A stretch of DNA of 64,000 nucleotides from Pseudomonadota bacterium (GTDB taxonomy: Bacteria > Pseudomonadota > Gammaproteobacteria > Burkholderiales > Burkholderiaceae_B). How positions within the stretch are numbered: the first letter of the stretch is position 1; the number at the start of each line of letters is the position of its first letter. The stretch lies in NCBI GenBank assembly GCA_023389155.1, contig JAEWEV010000034.1, positions 62,001-126,000 of the forward strand. The letters are read 5' to 3'. The position numbers and the translations under genes are program-made. Shown here piece by piece: positions 8,626 through 18,100 of the stretch. A model generated the notes under the pieces. The model was given only the letters and a program-made list of their open reading frames with translations. It was not told where the DNA came from and did no database searches.

Positions 8626-9093
8626 GCATGCGTACATGCCGAAGCCAGACTTGCTACCGTGATCCGGCCGGGCCCTTCCTTCTCGGTTTTTGCTGTGTGG
8701 ACCGGCATCCGGCTATGGCGTAACGCCCAGGCCTGCTACTTTATACGGTACGGGTGGAGACGGCGGATGTGTAACAACCCGGCGTGGGCGGGCAGAGATG
8801 CTTGCAAACCGTATTTCCGCCCCCATTCTGGCTATATGGGATTGGAGCATGTGGTACGCAACACATATTTGCTGGCCGATTTGCCATATTCCGCTACGCC
8901 TGTCCGGCAGCCGAAATAGCAGGATAACCCATGCCATTTTGTCTATGAAATTCGTGAAATGGCGGGTAACGGTTTAATTTGGTTTTAAGCTGGATGTAAA
9001 GCCTCTTTTTTTTATCAATGAGTTAGAATGATATGAACGGGGCAAAGACTTTGCTTTCAGGGTCATTTGCCATTCATCGCAGGAGTCAGATTG
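8626..9093. other. 468-base intergenic region between rlmE and ftsH
   Basis: I see no convincing gene here. The open frames are short and have neither family features nor good ribosome sites. It contains a hairpin directly after rlmE (GGCATG 8625-8630 with CATGCC 8635-8640) and a second inverted repeat (GCCATTT 8933-8939 with AAATGGC 8957-8963). The last ~100 bases are AT-rich with a T run at about 9006-9014, a likely ftsH promoter and leader region; I could not fix -35/-10 boxes with confidence. Confidence 0.5.
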
Positions 9094-11001
9094 TTGAATA
9101 ATTCTTTTTCAAAATTCGCTATCTGGGTGGTCGTAGCGCTGGTACTTTTCACAGTATTCAAGCAATATGATGGCGCAGGTCAGGTTACAGAAGGCGTGAG
9201 CTACAGTCAGTTCATGTCTGATGCCAAGCAGGGCAAAGTGTCCAGCGTCGAAATTCAGGGCAATACCCTGACAGTGACGCCAAGTTCAGGTACACGCCCG
9301 TATACGCTGACTGCACCCAACGACCTGTGGATGGTCGGTGATCTCGTGCGCGAAGGTGTGAAAGTCACCGCCAAACAACCAGAGCAGCCCTCATTCCTGC
9401 TCAGTGCCCTTATTTCCTGGTTCCCCATGCTGCTGCTTATCGGCGTATGGTTCTTCTTCATGCGCCAGATGCAGGGCGGCGGCAAGGGCGGGGCATTCAG
9501 CTTCGGGAAATCCCGTGCCCGCATGCTCGACGAAAGCACCAATCAGATTACCTTCTCAGATGTGGCCGGCTGCGATGAGGCCAAGGAAGACGTGAAGGAA
9601 TTGGTAGATTTCCTGCGTGATCCCACTCGCTTCCAGCGTCTGGGTGGTCGTATCCCTCGCGGTGTGCTCATGGTCGGCCCTCCCGGTACCGGTAAAACAC
9701 TGTTGGCCAAGGCCATTGCAGGTGAAGCCAAGGTTCCTTTCTTCAGTATTTCCGGCTCCGACTTCGTTGAAATGTTTGTTGGTGTCGGTGCATCGCGTGT
9801 TCGCGACATGTTCGAAAACGCCAAGAAGCAGGCGCCCTGCATCATCTTCATTGACGAGATTGATGCCGTTGGCCGTCAGCGTGGCGCCGGTGTCGGTGGC
9901 GGCAACGACGAACGTGAGCAGACCCTGAACCAGATGCTGGTCGAAATGGACGGCTTCGAATCCGGGCAAAGCGTGATCGTTATCGCCGCGACCAACCGTC
10001 CCGATGTTCTGGATCCTGCGCTGCTGCGTCCGGGCCGTTTCGACCGCCAGGTGGTGGTCAGCCTGCCTGATGTCCGTGGCCGCGAACAGATCCTGAATGT
10101 CCATATGCGCAAAGTGCCGTTGTCTTCCAATGTCGATGCCTCTGTGCTGGCACGGGGTACACCAGGCTTTTCCGGCGCGGATCTGGCCAATATTGTGAAC
10201 GAGGCTGCGCTGTTTGCGGCCCGTCGCAACGGCCGTACCGTCAACATGATGGACTTTGAAAACGCCAAGGACAAGATCATCATGGGTGCGGAGCGCCGCT
10301 CCATTGTCATGCCTGAGGAAGAGCGCAAGAATACTGCATATCACGAATCCGGTCATGCCATTGTGGCTCGCATGCTGCCCAAGACTGATCCGGTTCATAA
10401 GGTCACCATTATTCCCCGCGGCCGCGCCCTGGGTGTGACCATGCAGTTGCCTGAAGGCGATCGCTACAGCATGGATAAAGAGCGTCTGCTCAATACCATT
10501 GCGGTGCTTTTCGGGGGCCGTATTGCCGAAGAAATTTTCATGAATCAGATGACAACGGGCGCATCTAATGACTTTGAACGCGCCACGGCTATTGCTCGCG
10601 ATATTGTTACCCGCTATGGCATGACCGAATCTCTCGGCCCCATGGTATATGCGGAAAATGAAAACGAAGTTTTCCTGGGTCGCAGCGTGACCAAGACTAC
10701 ACATGTATCCGAAGCCACCATGCAGAAGGTAGATGCGGAGATCCGAACGATCATTGATGAACAGTATCTGGTCGCACGCAAAATCATCGAGGAAAACAGC
10801 GACAAGATGCACACGATGGCCAAGGCGCTGCTTGAATGGGAAACCATTAATGCAGACCAGATTGCCGACATTATGGCCGGACGCCCACCGCGTCCGCCGG
10901 AACTGCCGGAGCCAACGGGTGATGCTTCCGATACACCACCACCGTCATCAGGCCCTGCCAGGAAAGATCCCGGCAGTGACAAAGCAACTGCGACTGCCTG
11001 A
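9094..11001 (+). CDS. ftsH: ATP-dependent zinc metalloprotease FtsH
   Basis: A membrane-bound AAA+ protease that degrades regulatory and damaged membrane proteins (in E. coli sigma-32, LpxC and unassembled subunits). The start is TTG 9094: AGGAG (9081-9085) is 8 bases upstream and the product then begins MNNSFSKFAIW as in relatives. The frame reaches back to 9067, but that lies upstream of the ribosome site. On this 635-residue numbering: first TM at about 8-21, periplasmic domain, second TM at about 103-122, Walker A GPPGTGKT at 195-202, Walker B FIDEIDAVG near 252-260, SRH arginines (RPGRFDR) and the zinc motif HESGH at 417-421. The C-terminal tail is Pro-rich. folP follows after 17 bases, so ftsH-folP-glmM form an operon. 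Confidence 0.97.
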   Translation: MNNSFSKFAIWVVVALVLFTVFKQYDGAGQVTEGVSYSQFMSDAKQGKVSSVEIQGNTLTVTPSSGTRPYTLTAPNDLWMVGDLVREGVKVTAKQPEQPSFLLSALISWFPMLLLIGVWFFFMRQMQGGGKGGAFSFGKSRARMLDESTNQITFSDVAGCDEAKEDVKELVDFLRDPTRFQRLGGRIPRGVLMVGPPGTGKTLLAKAIAGEAKVPFFSISGSDFVEMFVGVGASRVRDMFENAKKQAPCIIFIDEIDAVGRQRGAGVGGGNDEREQTLNQMLVEMDGFESGQSVIVIAATNRPDVLDPALLRPGRFDRQVVVSLPDVRGREQILNVHMRKVPLSSNVDASVLARGTPGFSGADLANIVNEAALFAARRNGRTVNMMDFENAKDKIIMGAERRSIVMPEEERKNTAYHESGHAIVARMLPKTDPVHKVTIIPRGRALGVTMQLPEGDRYSMDKERLLNTIAVLFGGRIAEEIFMNQMTTGASNDFERATAIARDIVTRYGMTESLGPMVYAENENEVFLGRSVTKTTHVSEATMQKVDAEIRTIIDEQYLVARKIIEENSDKMHTMAKALLEWETINADQIADIMAGRPPRPPELPEPTGDASDTPPPSSGPARKDPGSDKATATA

Positions 11002-11018
11002 TTTCCGTTTTACCATTC

Positions 11019-11870
11019 ATGAATCATTCCACATTCATTTGCGGGCGCTTTGAGCTGACACTCAAGCGCCCGCTTGTCATGGGCGTCGTCAATGTCACGC
11101 CCGATTCGTTCTCCGACGGTTCTGTCCATTTTTCCGCTGATGCTGCCACGCAGCATGCGCTGGCGCTGATAGAGCAGGGCGCCGATATCCTGGATATTGG
11201 TGGCGAGTCCACCCGCCCTGGTGCCGACCCCGTTTCAGAAGCAGAGGAGCTCAGGCGCATCATTCCGGTTTTGCATAATCTCCGCGATTGCGGCAAGCCC
11301 TTATCCGTTGATACATTCAAGCCGGCAGTGATGCGCGCAGCCCTCGAAGCAGGGGCTGATCTGATCAATGATATCTATGCTCTGCGCATGCCAGGCGCCG
11401 TTGATGTTATTGCTGCCCATCCCAATTGCGGTGTTTGCCTCATGCACATGCAGGGTGAACCCAAGACCATGCAGATTGCGCCATCCTATACCGATGTCAC
11501 GACCGACGTTTATCAGTTTCTGGCTGAAAGAAAGGCGGCGGTTATGCAGGCGGGCGTTGCAGAAGGTCGCATCTGTCTGGATCCGGGATACGGATTTGGT
11601 AAGACAATGCAGCAGAATTTTCAGCTTTTGCGTGAACAGGACAGACTGTCCGGTTTACACTCCCCCTTATTGATTGGTCTGTCCCGTAAAACCATGATCG
11701 GATCAGTGACGGGCCGGGCCCCGCAGGATCGTGTCGCCGGCAGCATTGCAGGTGCACTGGCTGCAGCAACCCGGGGCGCGGCTATCATACGGGTACACGA
11801 CGTCGCACAAACAACAGATGCCCTGAAAGTATGGGCAGCCATAGAAACAGGAGAAATTCATGGGTCGTAA
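11019..11870 (+). CDS. folP: Dihydropteroate synthase
   Basis: This enzyme joins p-aminobenzoate to dihydropterin pyrophosphate in folate synthesis and is the sulfonamide target. The 283-residue protein shows the N-terminal signature MGVVNVTPDSFSDGS (22-36), the pterin loop DIGGESTRPGA, SVDTFKP, NDIYALR, the LMHMQG segment, DPGYGFGKT and the C-terminal GLSRKTMIG and RVHDV elements. All are expected in TIM-barrel DHPS. The stop codon overlaps the glmM start by 11 bases, indicating translational coupling. Confidence 0.97.
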   Translation: MNHSTFICGRFELTLKRPLVMGVVNVTPDSFSDGSVHFSADAATQHALALIEQGADILDIGGESTRPGADPVSEAEELRRIIPVLHNLRDCGKPLSVDTFKPAVMRAALEAGADLINDIYALRMPGAVDVIAAHPNCGVCLMHMQGEPKTMQIAPSYTDVTTDVYQFLAERKAAVMQAGVAEGRICLDPGYGFGKTMQQNFQLLREQDRLSGLHSPLLIGLSRKTMIGSVTGRAPQDRVAGSIAGALAAATRGAAIIRVHDVAQTTDALKVWAAIETGEIHGS

Positions 11871-13197
11871 ATATTTCGGGACAGATGGCGTCCGTGGTGA
11901 AGTCGGTGGCGCTGTCATCAATGCCGCCTTTGCACTGCGCCTTGGATACGCAGCAGGCCGGGTATTGTCCAAGAGCTATAAGGGCAGTGCACGTCCCATG
12001 GTGCTGATCGGCAAAGACACGCGCATTTCGGGATACATGCTCGAATCTGCCCTGGAAGCGGGTCTGTCCGCAGCGGGGATTGACGTCTACCTTGCAGGGC
12101 CTATCCCCACTCCCGCCGTCGCCTATCTGACCCGCGCGCTGCGTCTGACCGCCGGGGTGGTCATCAGTGCCTCGCACAATGCCTACCAGGATAACGGTAT
12201 CAAGTTTTTCTCCGGCAACGGCATGAAGTTGCCCGATAATGTCGAGCTCGAAATCGAAGCCGCACTTGATGAGCCCGTCGGTTGCGTCGATTCCGAGCAT
12301 ATCGGTCGTGCCCTGCGCATGTCGGATGCCGCGGGTCGCTATATCGAATTCTGCAAAAGCACGTTCCCCAACGACCTTGATCTTAAGGGCATGAAAATCG
12401 TGGTCGACGGGGCCCATGGTGCTGCCTACCATATTGCGCCGCATGTATTTCGTGAACTTGGCGCAGAAGTGGTGGCTATCGGTTGCAACCCAGATGGTTT
12501 CAATATCAATCGTGGCGTCGGCGCCCTGCATCCCGAATCGCTGGCCGAAAAGGTCAAAGAAGAAGGGGCGCACTACGGCATTGCCCTGGATGGAGATGCG
12601 GACCGGATACAGATGGTGGATGCCGATGGCCGCATCTACAACGGTGACGAACTGCTTTATGCCATGATTCGTGAGCGGATGATGCATGGGCGTGTTGCCG
12701 GTGTCGTGGGTACCCTCATGACTAATTACGGATTTGAAAAGATCATGCAGATCATGGGCGTGCCTTTTGAACGCGCCAATGTTGGTGACCGCTATGTGCT
12801 GGAAGCCATGCAGAAAAACGGCTGGCTGTACGGCGGTGAAAGTTCCGGCCACTTGCTATGTCTGGATCATCACACCACGGGTGACGGAATTATTGCTGGT
12901 CTGCAGGTGCTGACTGCTCTCGTTCGCAGCGGTAAATCCCTGGCGCAATTCATTTCCGACCTGAAAATGTATCCGCAGATCATGGTCAATGTGCCATGGA
13001 AAAAAGGGGCGGACTGGAAATCCCACGCCGGGCTGATGGCCGCGAGCGAAGAAGTGGAGCGTGAACTGGACGGGCGGGGTCGGGTGCTGATTCGTGCATC
13101 GGGTACTGAACCCAAATTGCGCCTGATGGTCGAGGCTGAAACTGAAGCGCTGGCCCGTCAGGGTGTCGAGCGTCTGCAGGCTGTAGATTTGACGTGA
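11860..13197 (+). CDS. glmM: Phosphoglucosamine mutase
   Basis: It converts glucosamine-6-phosphate to glucosamine-1-phosphate for UDP-GlcNAc, and hence for peptidoglycan and LPS. The 445-residue alpha-D-phosphohexomutase has the N-terminal KYFGTDGVRG motif, the phosphoserine loop ISASHN (active Ser105), the metal loop DGDADR near residue 245, the sugar-binding GGESSGH loop near 325 and the C-terminal phosphate site RASGTEPKLR. This is the usual partner of folP and ftsH. A 12-bp perfect inverted repeat follows at 13250-13281. Confidence 0.97.
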   Translation: MGRKYFGTDGVRGEVGGAVINAAFALRLGYAAGRVLSKSYKGSARPMVLIGKDTRISGYMLESALEAGLSAAGIDVYLAGPIPTPAVAYLTRALRLTAGVVISASHNAYQDNGIKFFSGNGMKLPDNVELEIEAALDEPVGCVDSEHIGRALRMSDAAGRYIEFCKSTFPNDLDLKGMKIVVDGAHGAAYHIAPHVFRELGAEVVAIGCNPDGFNINRGVGALHPESLAEKVKEEGAHYGIALDGDADRIQMVDADGRIYNGDELLYAMIRERMMHGRVAGVVGTLMTNYGFEKIMQIMGVPFERANVGDRYVLEAMQKNGWLYGGESSGHLLCLDHHTTGDGIIAGLQVLTALVRSGKSLAQFISDLKMYPQIMVNVPWKKGADWKSHAGLMAASEEVERELDGRGRVLIRASGTEPKLRLMVEAETEALARQGVERLQAVDLT

Positions 13198-13249
13198 TCA
13201 TGTGCCATTGCTTGCGGCGATGTCTCATTGGCCCGTTGGCGCAATTCTG

Positions 13250-13281
13250 AGGTAACATTTCAAAAAATCGAAATGTTACCT
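13250..13281. repeat. Perfect 12-bp inverted repeat after glmM
   Basis: AGGTAACATTTC (13250-13261) and GAAATGTTACCT (13270-13281) match perfectly around an 8-base AT-rich loop. There is no immediate T run, so this is either a factor-assisted transcription end for glmM or an operator for the downstream acyltransferase gene, which starts about 70 bases later. Confidence 0.75.
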
Positions 13282-13353
13282 GTATGTGAAAAGTTTTTGT
13301 CAAATGAACCGGGTATCATGCAGCTTTATCGTAAATCTTAGGAATTGACCCGA

Positions 13354-14118
13354 ATGCAAGAAATCATGCGGATCCAGGCAGACGAGAATGATACGTCAAG
13401 CCACAGCCTGGTCTTGGGTATTGCAACGACTGCCGAGGAGGTTGAACAGCTGCAGCGGTTGCGCTATGAAGTCTATACCAAAGAAATGAACGTGGTATTT
13501 CCCGGGGCAATTGACGGCGTCGATATCGAGCCATTCGACAAGTGGTGCGTGCATCTTATGGTGCGAGACTTAAAAACTGATGCGGTTGTTGGCACCTACC
13601 GCATTCTGAGCCCGGAAAAGGCCGTCGAGGCTGGCGGATATTATTCCGAACTGGAATTTGATCTGGGGGCGCTTGCAGACATCCGCCATGTGCTATGCGA
13701 ATGTGGCCGTTCCTGCACGCATCCCGACTACCGTAGCGGACAGGCCATCATGCTTTTGTGGAATGGTCTGGCGCGCTATCTGCTGGATAACAATTATCGG
13801 TATATGCTGGGTTGTGCCAGTGTCAGTCTGGCCGATGGTGGCGTGCAGGCATCCAAAGTCTGGCGGGCTGCCAAGCGTGAGATTGATGCGCATCCCGAGC
13901 GGCCGAGAATGGTACCTATCAATCCCTATCCGCTGGACAAGCTCACGCTTACCGATGATGCCAAAACCCCCGCGCTTATCAAGGGTTATCTCAAGATCGG
14001 TGCGCATATCTGCGGCGAACCTGCCTTCGATCGCGATTTCAATTCTGCGGATTTTCCTGTCATTATCGACGTAGACAATATTGACGCCCGCTATAAAAAA
14101 CATTTTGGCCTGATCTGA
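13354..14118 (+). CDS. olsB: OlsB-like GNAT acyltransferase (ornithine lipid synthesis, probable)
   Basis: Probable L-ornithine N-alpha-acyltransferase, which uses 3-hydroxyacyl-ACP to make lyso-ornithine lipid, the first step to the phosphate-free membrane lipid. Features matching the OlsB/hemolysin-like GNAT family are the RYEVYTKEM segment, FDKWCVHLMVRD, VVGTYRILSPE, then CECGRSCTHPDYRSGQAIMLLWNGLARYL and GCASVSLADGG. I chose ATG 13354 (AGGA at 13340-13343 is 10 bases upstream) over TTG 13345. It stands at the head of a phosphate-limitation block (ppx, ppk, pst), and ornithine lipids commonly replace phospholipids under phosphate starvation. I see no PHO box at this gene and no olsA adjacent. 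Another N-acyltransferase specificity is possible. Confidence 0.75.
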   Translation: MQEIMRIQADENDTSSHSLVLGIATTAEEVEQLQRLRYEVYTKEMNVVFPGAIDGVDIEPFDKWCVHLMVRDLKTDAVVGTYRILSPEKAVEAGGYYSELEFDLGALADIRHVLCECGRSCTHPDYRSGQAIMLLWNGLARYLLDNNYRYMLGCASVSLADGGVQASKVWRAAKREIDAHPERPRMVPINPYPLDKLTLTDDAKTPALIKGYLKIGAHICGEPAFDRDFNSADFPVIIDVDNIDARYKKHFGLI

Positions 14119-14333
14119 ACCTGCTGTTGTGCGGGGGGCGACAAGGCTGTTGCTCGTTTACGTCATCGGCCTGCGCGGGTGATTCCGACGCAAGCCGATT
14201 CCCGTCCTTCCTGCCATTCCCTGAGCGTCTGCGCCGAGCCCCGCTCGGTGTCGATATCCGGATTTTCGGCATGCGTGCCGCTTTGCGCGTGATTTCTGAT
14301 TTATATCCGCAAGCCGTGCGGGCACAAGTTGCT

Positions 14334-15821
14334 TCAGGACGGCGTAATTTCCAGTTTGAATCCGGCCTTTTTCCATTCTGCTGCTTCCAGTGAAAGGGTA
14401 TAGCGGGTCAGTGGATGGTCTTCCAGCCATTTTTTCCCTACCTTCAGCGTCAGGTCCTGGCCCTTTGTTTCCAGCACAACGGGCAGGGAGGTGACAGGCT
14501 GGCGGCGGCGCATGAAGACAACGGCCAGTCTGAGGCACAGGGTCAGCAGCCATTTGGTGCGGCTGGGTTTTCCGGGCAGCAGTTTATCCAGCTTGCCCTG
14601 ATGGCCCAGGGTGAGGAATGATAGCAGTTCCTGTTCTGCTTCGGAAAATCCGGGCATGTCGGCATTGGCCATCACATAGGCCGTATGCTTATGATAATCG
14701 TTCTGTGAAATACTCAGGCCCGTTTCATGCAAATCACAGGCCCAGCTCAAATAGCGTTTGAGGTCGTCAGCTGCGGGATCATCGGCAAGAATGGAGTCGA
14801 AAAACGCCAGTGCCTGCTTTTTCACGCGCGCTGCCTGCTTGACATCAATATGATAGCGTTTCATAAAGACAAGGGCGGTTTCATCACGTTTATCGTGGGA
14901 ACTGTCCCGGCCCAGCATATCGTACAGTACGCCTACCCGCAGCGCACCATCGCCCTGTTTCATCTGCCTGACCTGCAATTCGCTGAAAATCGCCATCATA
15001 ATGGCCAGCCCGGCCGGAAGCACTTCCATGCGATCCTGCTTCAGACCGCGCAGTTCCGGCGCGCGGGCACTGCCGTGCCGGATGAGAACCTTTTTCAGCT
15101 TTTGCATGCCCTCCAGGGTTATCCCCCTTTCCGAAAAGCCGGATTCTTCCAGTGTAGCGACCAGCGCCTTGGCTGTTCCCGATGATCCGAAAGCCTCTTC
15201 CCAACCCACGTGGCGGTACTGTCTGGAAATAATCTCGATTTCCTTGCGGGCAGCAATTTCCGCCAGCACAAATCCTTCTTCAGTGACCTTTCCGTCCGGG
15301 AAATAGGCTTTGGTATAGCTGACGCAACCCATGGCCAGCGATTTCATGATCAGGGGCTCAAGGCCCTTGCCGATAATGAATTCAGTCGAGCCCCCGCCAA
15401 TATCTACAACAAACCGCTGCTTTGGGGAAGGGGGAAGTTCATGGACGACCCCAGAGTAAATGAGCCGGGCTTCTTCCTGTCCCGAGATGACCTCGATGGG
15501 ATACCCCAATGCGGCTTCTGCGCGGGGCAGAAAATCGGCTACGTTCCTGGCAACGCGAAACGTATTGGTGGCAACGGCACGCACCCGGCCGGCCGGAAAA
15601 TCCTCCAGGCGTTCGCCGAAGCGTGACAGCACGGCAATCATACGCTGGATAGCGTCTTCACTTAACTCTCTGTCGGCATTGAGTCCGGCGGCAAGCCTGA
15701 CCGTCTCCTTGAGGCGGTCTCTTGCGTAGAACTGAGACAAATCACCGTTTTGGACAATTCTTGCGATGGACAGGCGAAAACTGTTCGAGCCAAGGTCGAC
15801 GGCGGCAAGTAATTGGTCCAT
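14334..15821 (-). CDS. ppx: Exopolyphosphatase / guanosine pentaphosphatase family (Ppx/GppA)
   Basis: Cytoplasmic enzyme that removes terminal phosphate from polyphosphate and/or hydrolyses pppGpp. The 495-residue protein has the actin-like ATPase fold signature: VDLGSNSFRLSIA at 8-20, GVVHELPP after the catalytic Glu-bearing loop SGQEEARLIY, and the phosphate loop VVDIGGGSTEFI near 139-150. The C-terminal half is the HD-like domain of long Ppx proteins. It is divergent from ppk, with 170 bases between the starts, the standard proteobacterial arrangement. Confidence 0.94.
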   Translation of the reverse strand: MDQLLAAVDLGSNSFRLSIARIVQNGDLSQFYARDRLKETVRLAAGLNADRELSEDAIQRMIAVLSRFGERLEDFPAGRVRAVATNTFRVARNVADFLPRAEAALGYPIEVISGQEEARLIYSGVVHELPPSPKQRFVVDIGGGSTEFIIGKGLEPLIMKSLAMGCVSYTKAYFPDGKVTEEGFVLAEIAARKEIEIISRQYRHVGWEEAFGSSGTAKALVATLEESGFSERGITLEGMQKLKKVLIRHGSARAPELRGLKQDRMEVLPAGLAIMMAIFSELQVRQMKQGDGALRVGVLYDMLGRDSSHDKRDETALVFMKRYHIDVKQAARVKKQALAFFDSILADDPAADDLKRYLSWACDLHETGLSISQNDYHKHTAYVMANADMPGFSEAEQELLSFLTLGHQGKLDKLLPGKPSRTKWLLTLCLRLAVVFMRRRQPVTSLPVVLETKGQDLTLKVGKKWLEDHPLTRYTLSLEAAEWKKAGFKLEITPS

Positions 15822-15912
15822 GATGCATCTTTATAGGTAAGGGAAACGCCATTTTAGTAAAAAATGCCGCGAGCATGATTGAAATACCGGCATTCACGTG
15901 CATGATTTCTCG

Positions 15913-15931
15913 CTGTCATAATTTTGTTATA
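15913..15931 (+). promoter_or_regulatory. PHO box upstream of ppk
   Basis: CTGTCATA (15913-15920) and TTGTTATA (15924-15931) are direct half-sites with an 11-base period, as in PhoB boxes. A good -10 (TATAAG, 15941-15946) lies 9 bases after the box, where PhoB-activated promoters have it. It points toward ppk, which starts at 15992. Confidence 0.7.
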
Positions 15932-15991
15932 TTGCTGATGTATAAGATGCGTTCCCGTCAATGACACATAATCCGATAATAAACCGCCTTC

Positions 15992-18100
15992 ATGTCTGAA
16001 AAGATTTCCGCTTCCGCCGCGCCCAGCCCTGCTGCCAGTACCGTTACATTGCTTAACCGTGAGCTTTCTTTACTCAAATTCAATGAACGGGTGCTGGGTA
16101 TGGCTGTCAATCAGGCCAATCCGCTACTGGAGCGCCTGCGATATCTGTGCATTGTCAGTTCCAATCTTGACGAATTTTTTGAAATTCGTATTTCCAGCCT
16201 CAAAGAGCAGGAGCGGCAGTTCCCAAATGTACAGGGAGACGATGGCCTGACGCCGTCTGCCGCTTTTGAGCTGGTTCAGCAGCGGGTTCATGAACTGGTG
16301 GATCGACAGTACTCACTGCTCAACAGGGACATCTTTCCTGCCTTGCGCGAAATGGGTGTATCGGTGCTGGCACCCAACGAATATACCGAAGCTATCGCAA
16401 CGTGGGCGCGTGACGTATTTCTGGATGAAGTCCTGCCGTTACTGACGCCGATAGGCCTGGATCCGGCGCACCCATTTCCACGTGTTTACAACAAGAGTCT
16501 CAATTTCATTGTGTCCCTGAGCGGTCAGGATGCCTTTGGTCGACGAGCCTCCATCGCAATCGTGCAGGCACCCCGTGCCTTGCCGCGGTTGCTGGAGATC
16601 CCCGAATCGGTCTGTGGCCAGCGGCACTGTTATACCCTGCTGTCATCGCTGATGCAGGAGTTTTCGGGTGAACTGTTCCCTGGCATGCAGGTCAAGGGCC
16701 TATACCAGTGGCGGGTCACTCGTAACAGTGATCTGTTTGTCGATGAGGACGAGGTGACCAACCTGCGTCAGGCGCTGCAGGGCGAATTGTCGCAACGCAA
16801 TTTCGGGGCAGCGGTCCGGTTGGAGATTTCCGAAGATACTCCGCAAGAGCTGGAGCACTTTCTGCAAAAGGAATTTGCCCTGACACCTAAGGATACTTAC
16901 CGTACCCACGGTAGTGTCAATCTGACAAGGCTGATGCCCCTGTGCGATATTGACGCCGATCCTGATCTGGTCTTTCCCGCTTACCGGGCGCGCCTGCCGG
17001 CCCCGTTCGATTCCATGAACGACAATCCTGCCGAAATGTTTGATGCCATTGCAAAGCAGGATTTGTTGCTGCATCACCCGTATCAGTCCTTCACGCCTGT
17101 GATCGACTTTCTGACGTCGGCTGCGCTGGATCCCCAGGTGGTCGCGATCAAGCAGACGATTTATCGCACTGGTGAAGATTCGGAACTGATGGGGCTGTTG
17201 CTCGCGGCAGCCAAGGCGGGCAAGGAAGTGACCGTAGTGGTGGAACTGATGGCCCGCTTTGATGAACAGACCAACATCAATTGGGCTGCCAAGCTGGAAG
17301 AGGTGGGTGCCCACGTGGTGTATGGTGTGGTGGGTCATAAAACCCATGCCAAAATGCTGCTGGTGCTGCGGCGCGAAGGTAGAAGTATCGTTCGTTACGG
17401 CCATCTGGGCACCGGTAATTACCACCCCCGTACCGCAAGGCTGTATACGGACTTCGGCCTTTTGACAGCCAACCCCGATCTGACCAACGATATGGATCGG
17501 GTCTTTTCGTTACTGACCGGCTTGGGAACACGCCGGCCACTCAAGTCGCTGTTGCAGTCGCCATTCACCCTGCATGAGCGTGTTGTTGCCATGATACATG
17601 CGGAGACAGAAGCGGCGCTGGCGGGCAGGAAAGCATTCATAATGGCCAAGTTGAACTCGCTGCTGGAAACGGAAGTGATTGAGGCTTTATACAAGGCCAG
17701 CCAGGCGGGCGTTCGCATTGATCTGATCGTGCGCGGCGTGTGTGCGCTTCGTTCAGGCGTGCCGGGACTGTCGGAAAATATCCGGGTGCGATCCATTGTC
17801 GGACGGTTTCTGGAACATTCCCGGGTGTTTTATTTTCATGCGGGCGGCCAGGATCAGGTGTATCTGTCTTCGGCAGACTGGATGGCGCGAAACTTTTTCC
17901 GTCGTGTCGAAATTGCTTTCCCCATTCTGGATCCCGTGCTGAAAAAACGCGTGATCAACGAGTCTTTCACCTTTCCACTGAAGGACAACGTACTTTCGTG
18001 GGAGCAGAAGGCCAGTGGGGAATATGAGCGCGTGAAAAAGCGCCGGGAACTCTTCAACGTTCACCAGTACTTGATGAACCTGTTGGGCAAGGCAGGATAA
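15992..18100 (+). CDS. ppk1: Polyphosphate kinase 1
   Basis: It polymerises the gamma phosphate of ATP into polyphosphate, reversibly. The 702-residue protein has the N-terminal helical domain (LLNRELSLLKFNERVL..., SSNLDEFFEIRI), the head domain, and two phospholipase-D-like catalytic domains. These carry the phospho-acceptor His region (GHKTHAKMLLVLRREG, near 445-460; then RYGHLGTGNYHPRTA) and the second site (FLEHSRVFYFHAGG, near 609-622). Length and motifs are complete. A PHO box lies upstream, and pstS follows in the same direction after a 444-base gap. Confidence 0.97.
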   Translation: MSEKISASAAPSPAASTVTLLNRELSLLKFNERVLGMAVNQANPLLERLRYLCIVSSNLDEFFEIRISSLKEQERQFPNVQGDDGLTPSAAFELVQQRVHELVDRQYSLLNRDIFPALREMGVSVLAPNEYTEAIATWARDVFLDEVLPLLTPIGLDPAHPFPRVYNKSLNFIVSLSGQDAFGRRASIAIVQAPRALPRLLEIPESVCGQRHCYTLLSSLMQEFSGELFPGMQVKGLYQWRVTRNSDLFVDEDEVTNLRQALQGELSQRNFGAAVRLEISEDTPQELEHFLQKEFALTPKDTYRTHGSVNLTRLMPLCDIDADPDLVFPAYRARLPAPFDSMNDNPAEMFDAIAKQDLLLHHPYQSFTPVIDFLTSAALDPQVVAIKQTIYRTGEDSELMGLLLAAAKAGKEVTVVVELMARFDEQTNINWAAKLEEVGAHVVYGVVGHKTHAKMLLVLRREGRSIVRYGHLGTGNYHPRTARLYTDFGLLTANPDLTNDMDRVFSLLTGLGTRRPLKSLLQSPFTLHERVVAMIHAETEAALAGRKAFIMAKLNSLLETEVIEALYKASQAGVRIDLIVRGVCALRSGVPGLSENIRVRSIVGRFLEHSRVFYFHAGGQDQVYLSSADWMARNFFRRVEIAFPILDPVLKKRVINESFTFPLKDNVLSWEQKASGEYERVKKRRELFNVHQYLMNLLGKAG

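Noticed and set aside
9556..10812. 418-codon minus-strand frame opposite ftsH
   Set aside because: Lies wholly inside the conserved AAA and protease domains of ftsH; the translation has no recognisable motif.
11785..12852. 355-codon minus-strand frame opposite folP/glmM
   Set aside because: Overlaps two certain genes in full and shows only shadow composition.
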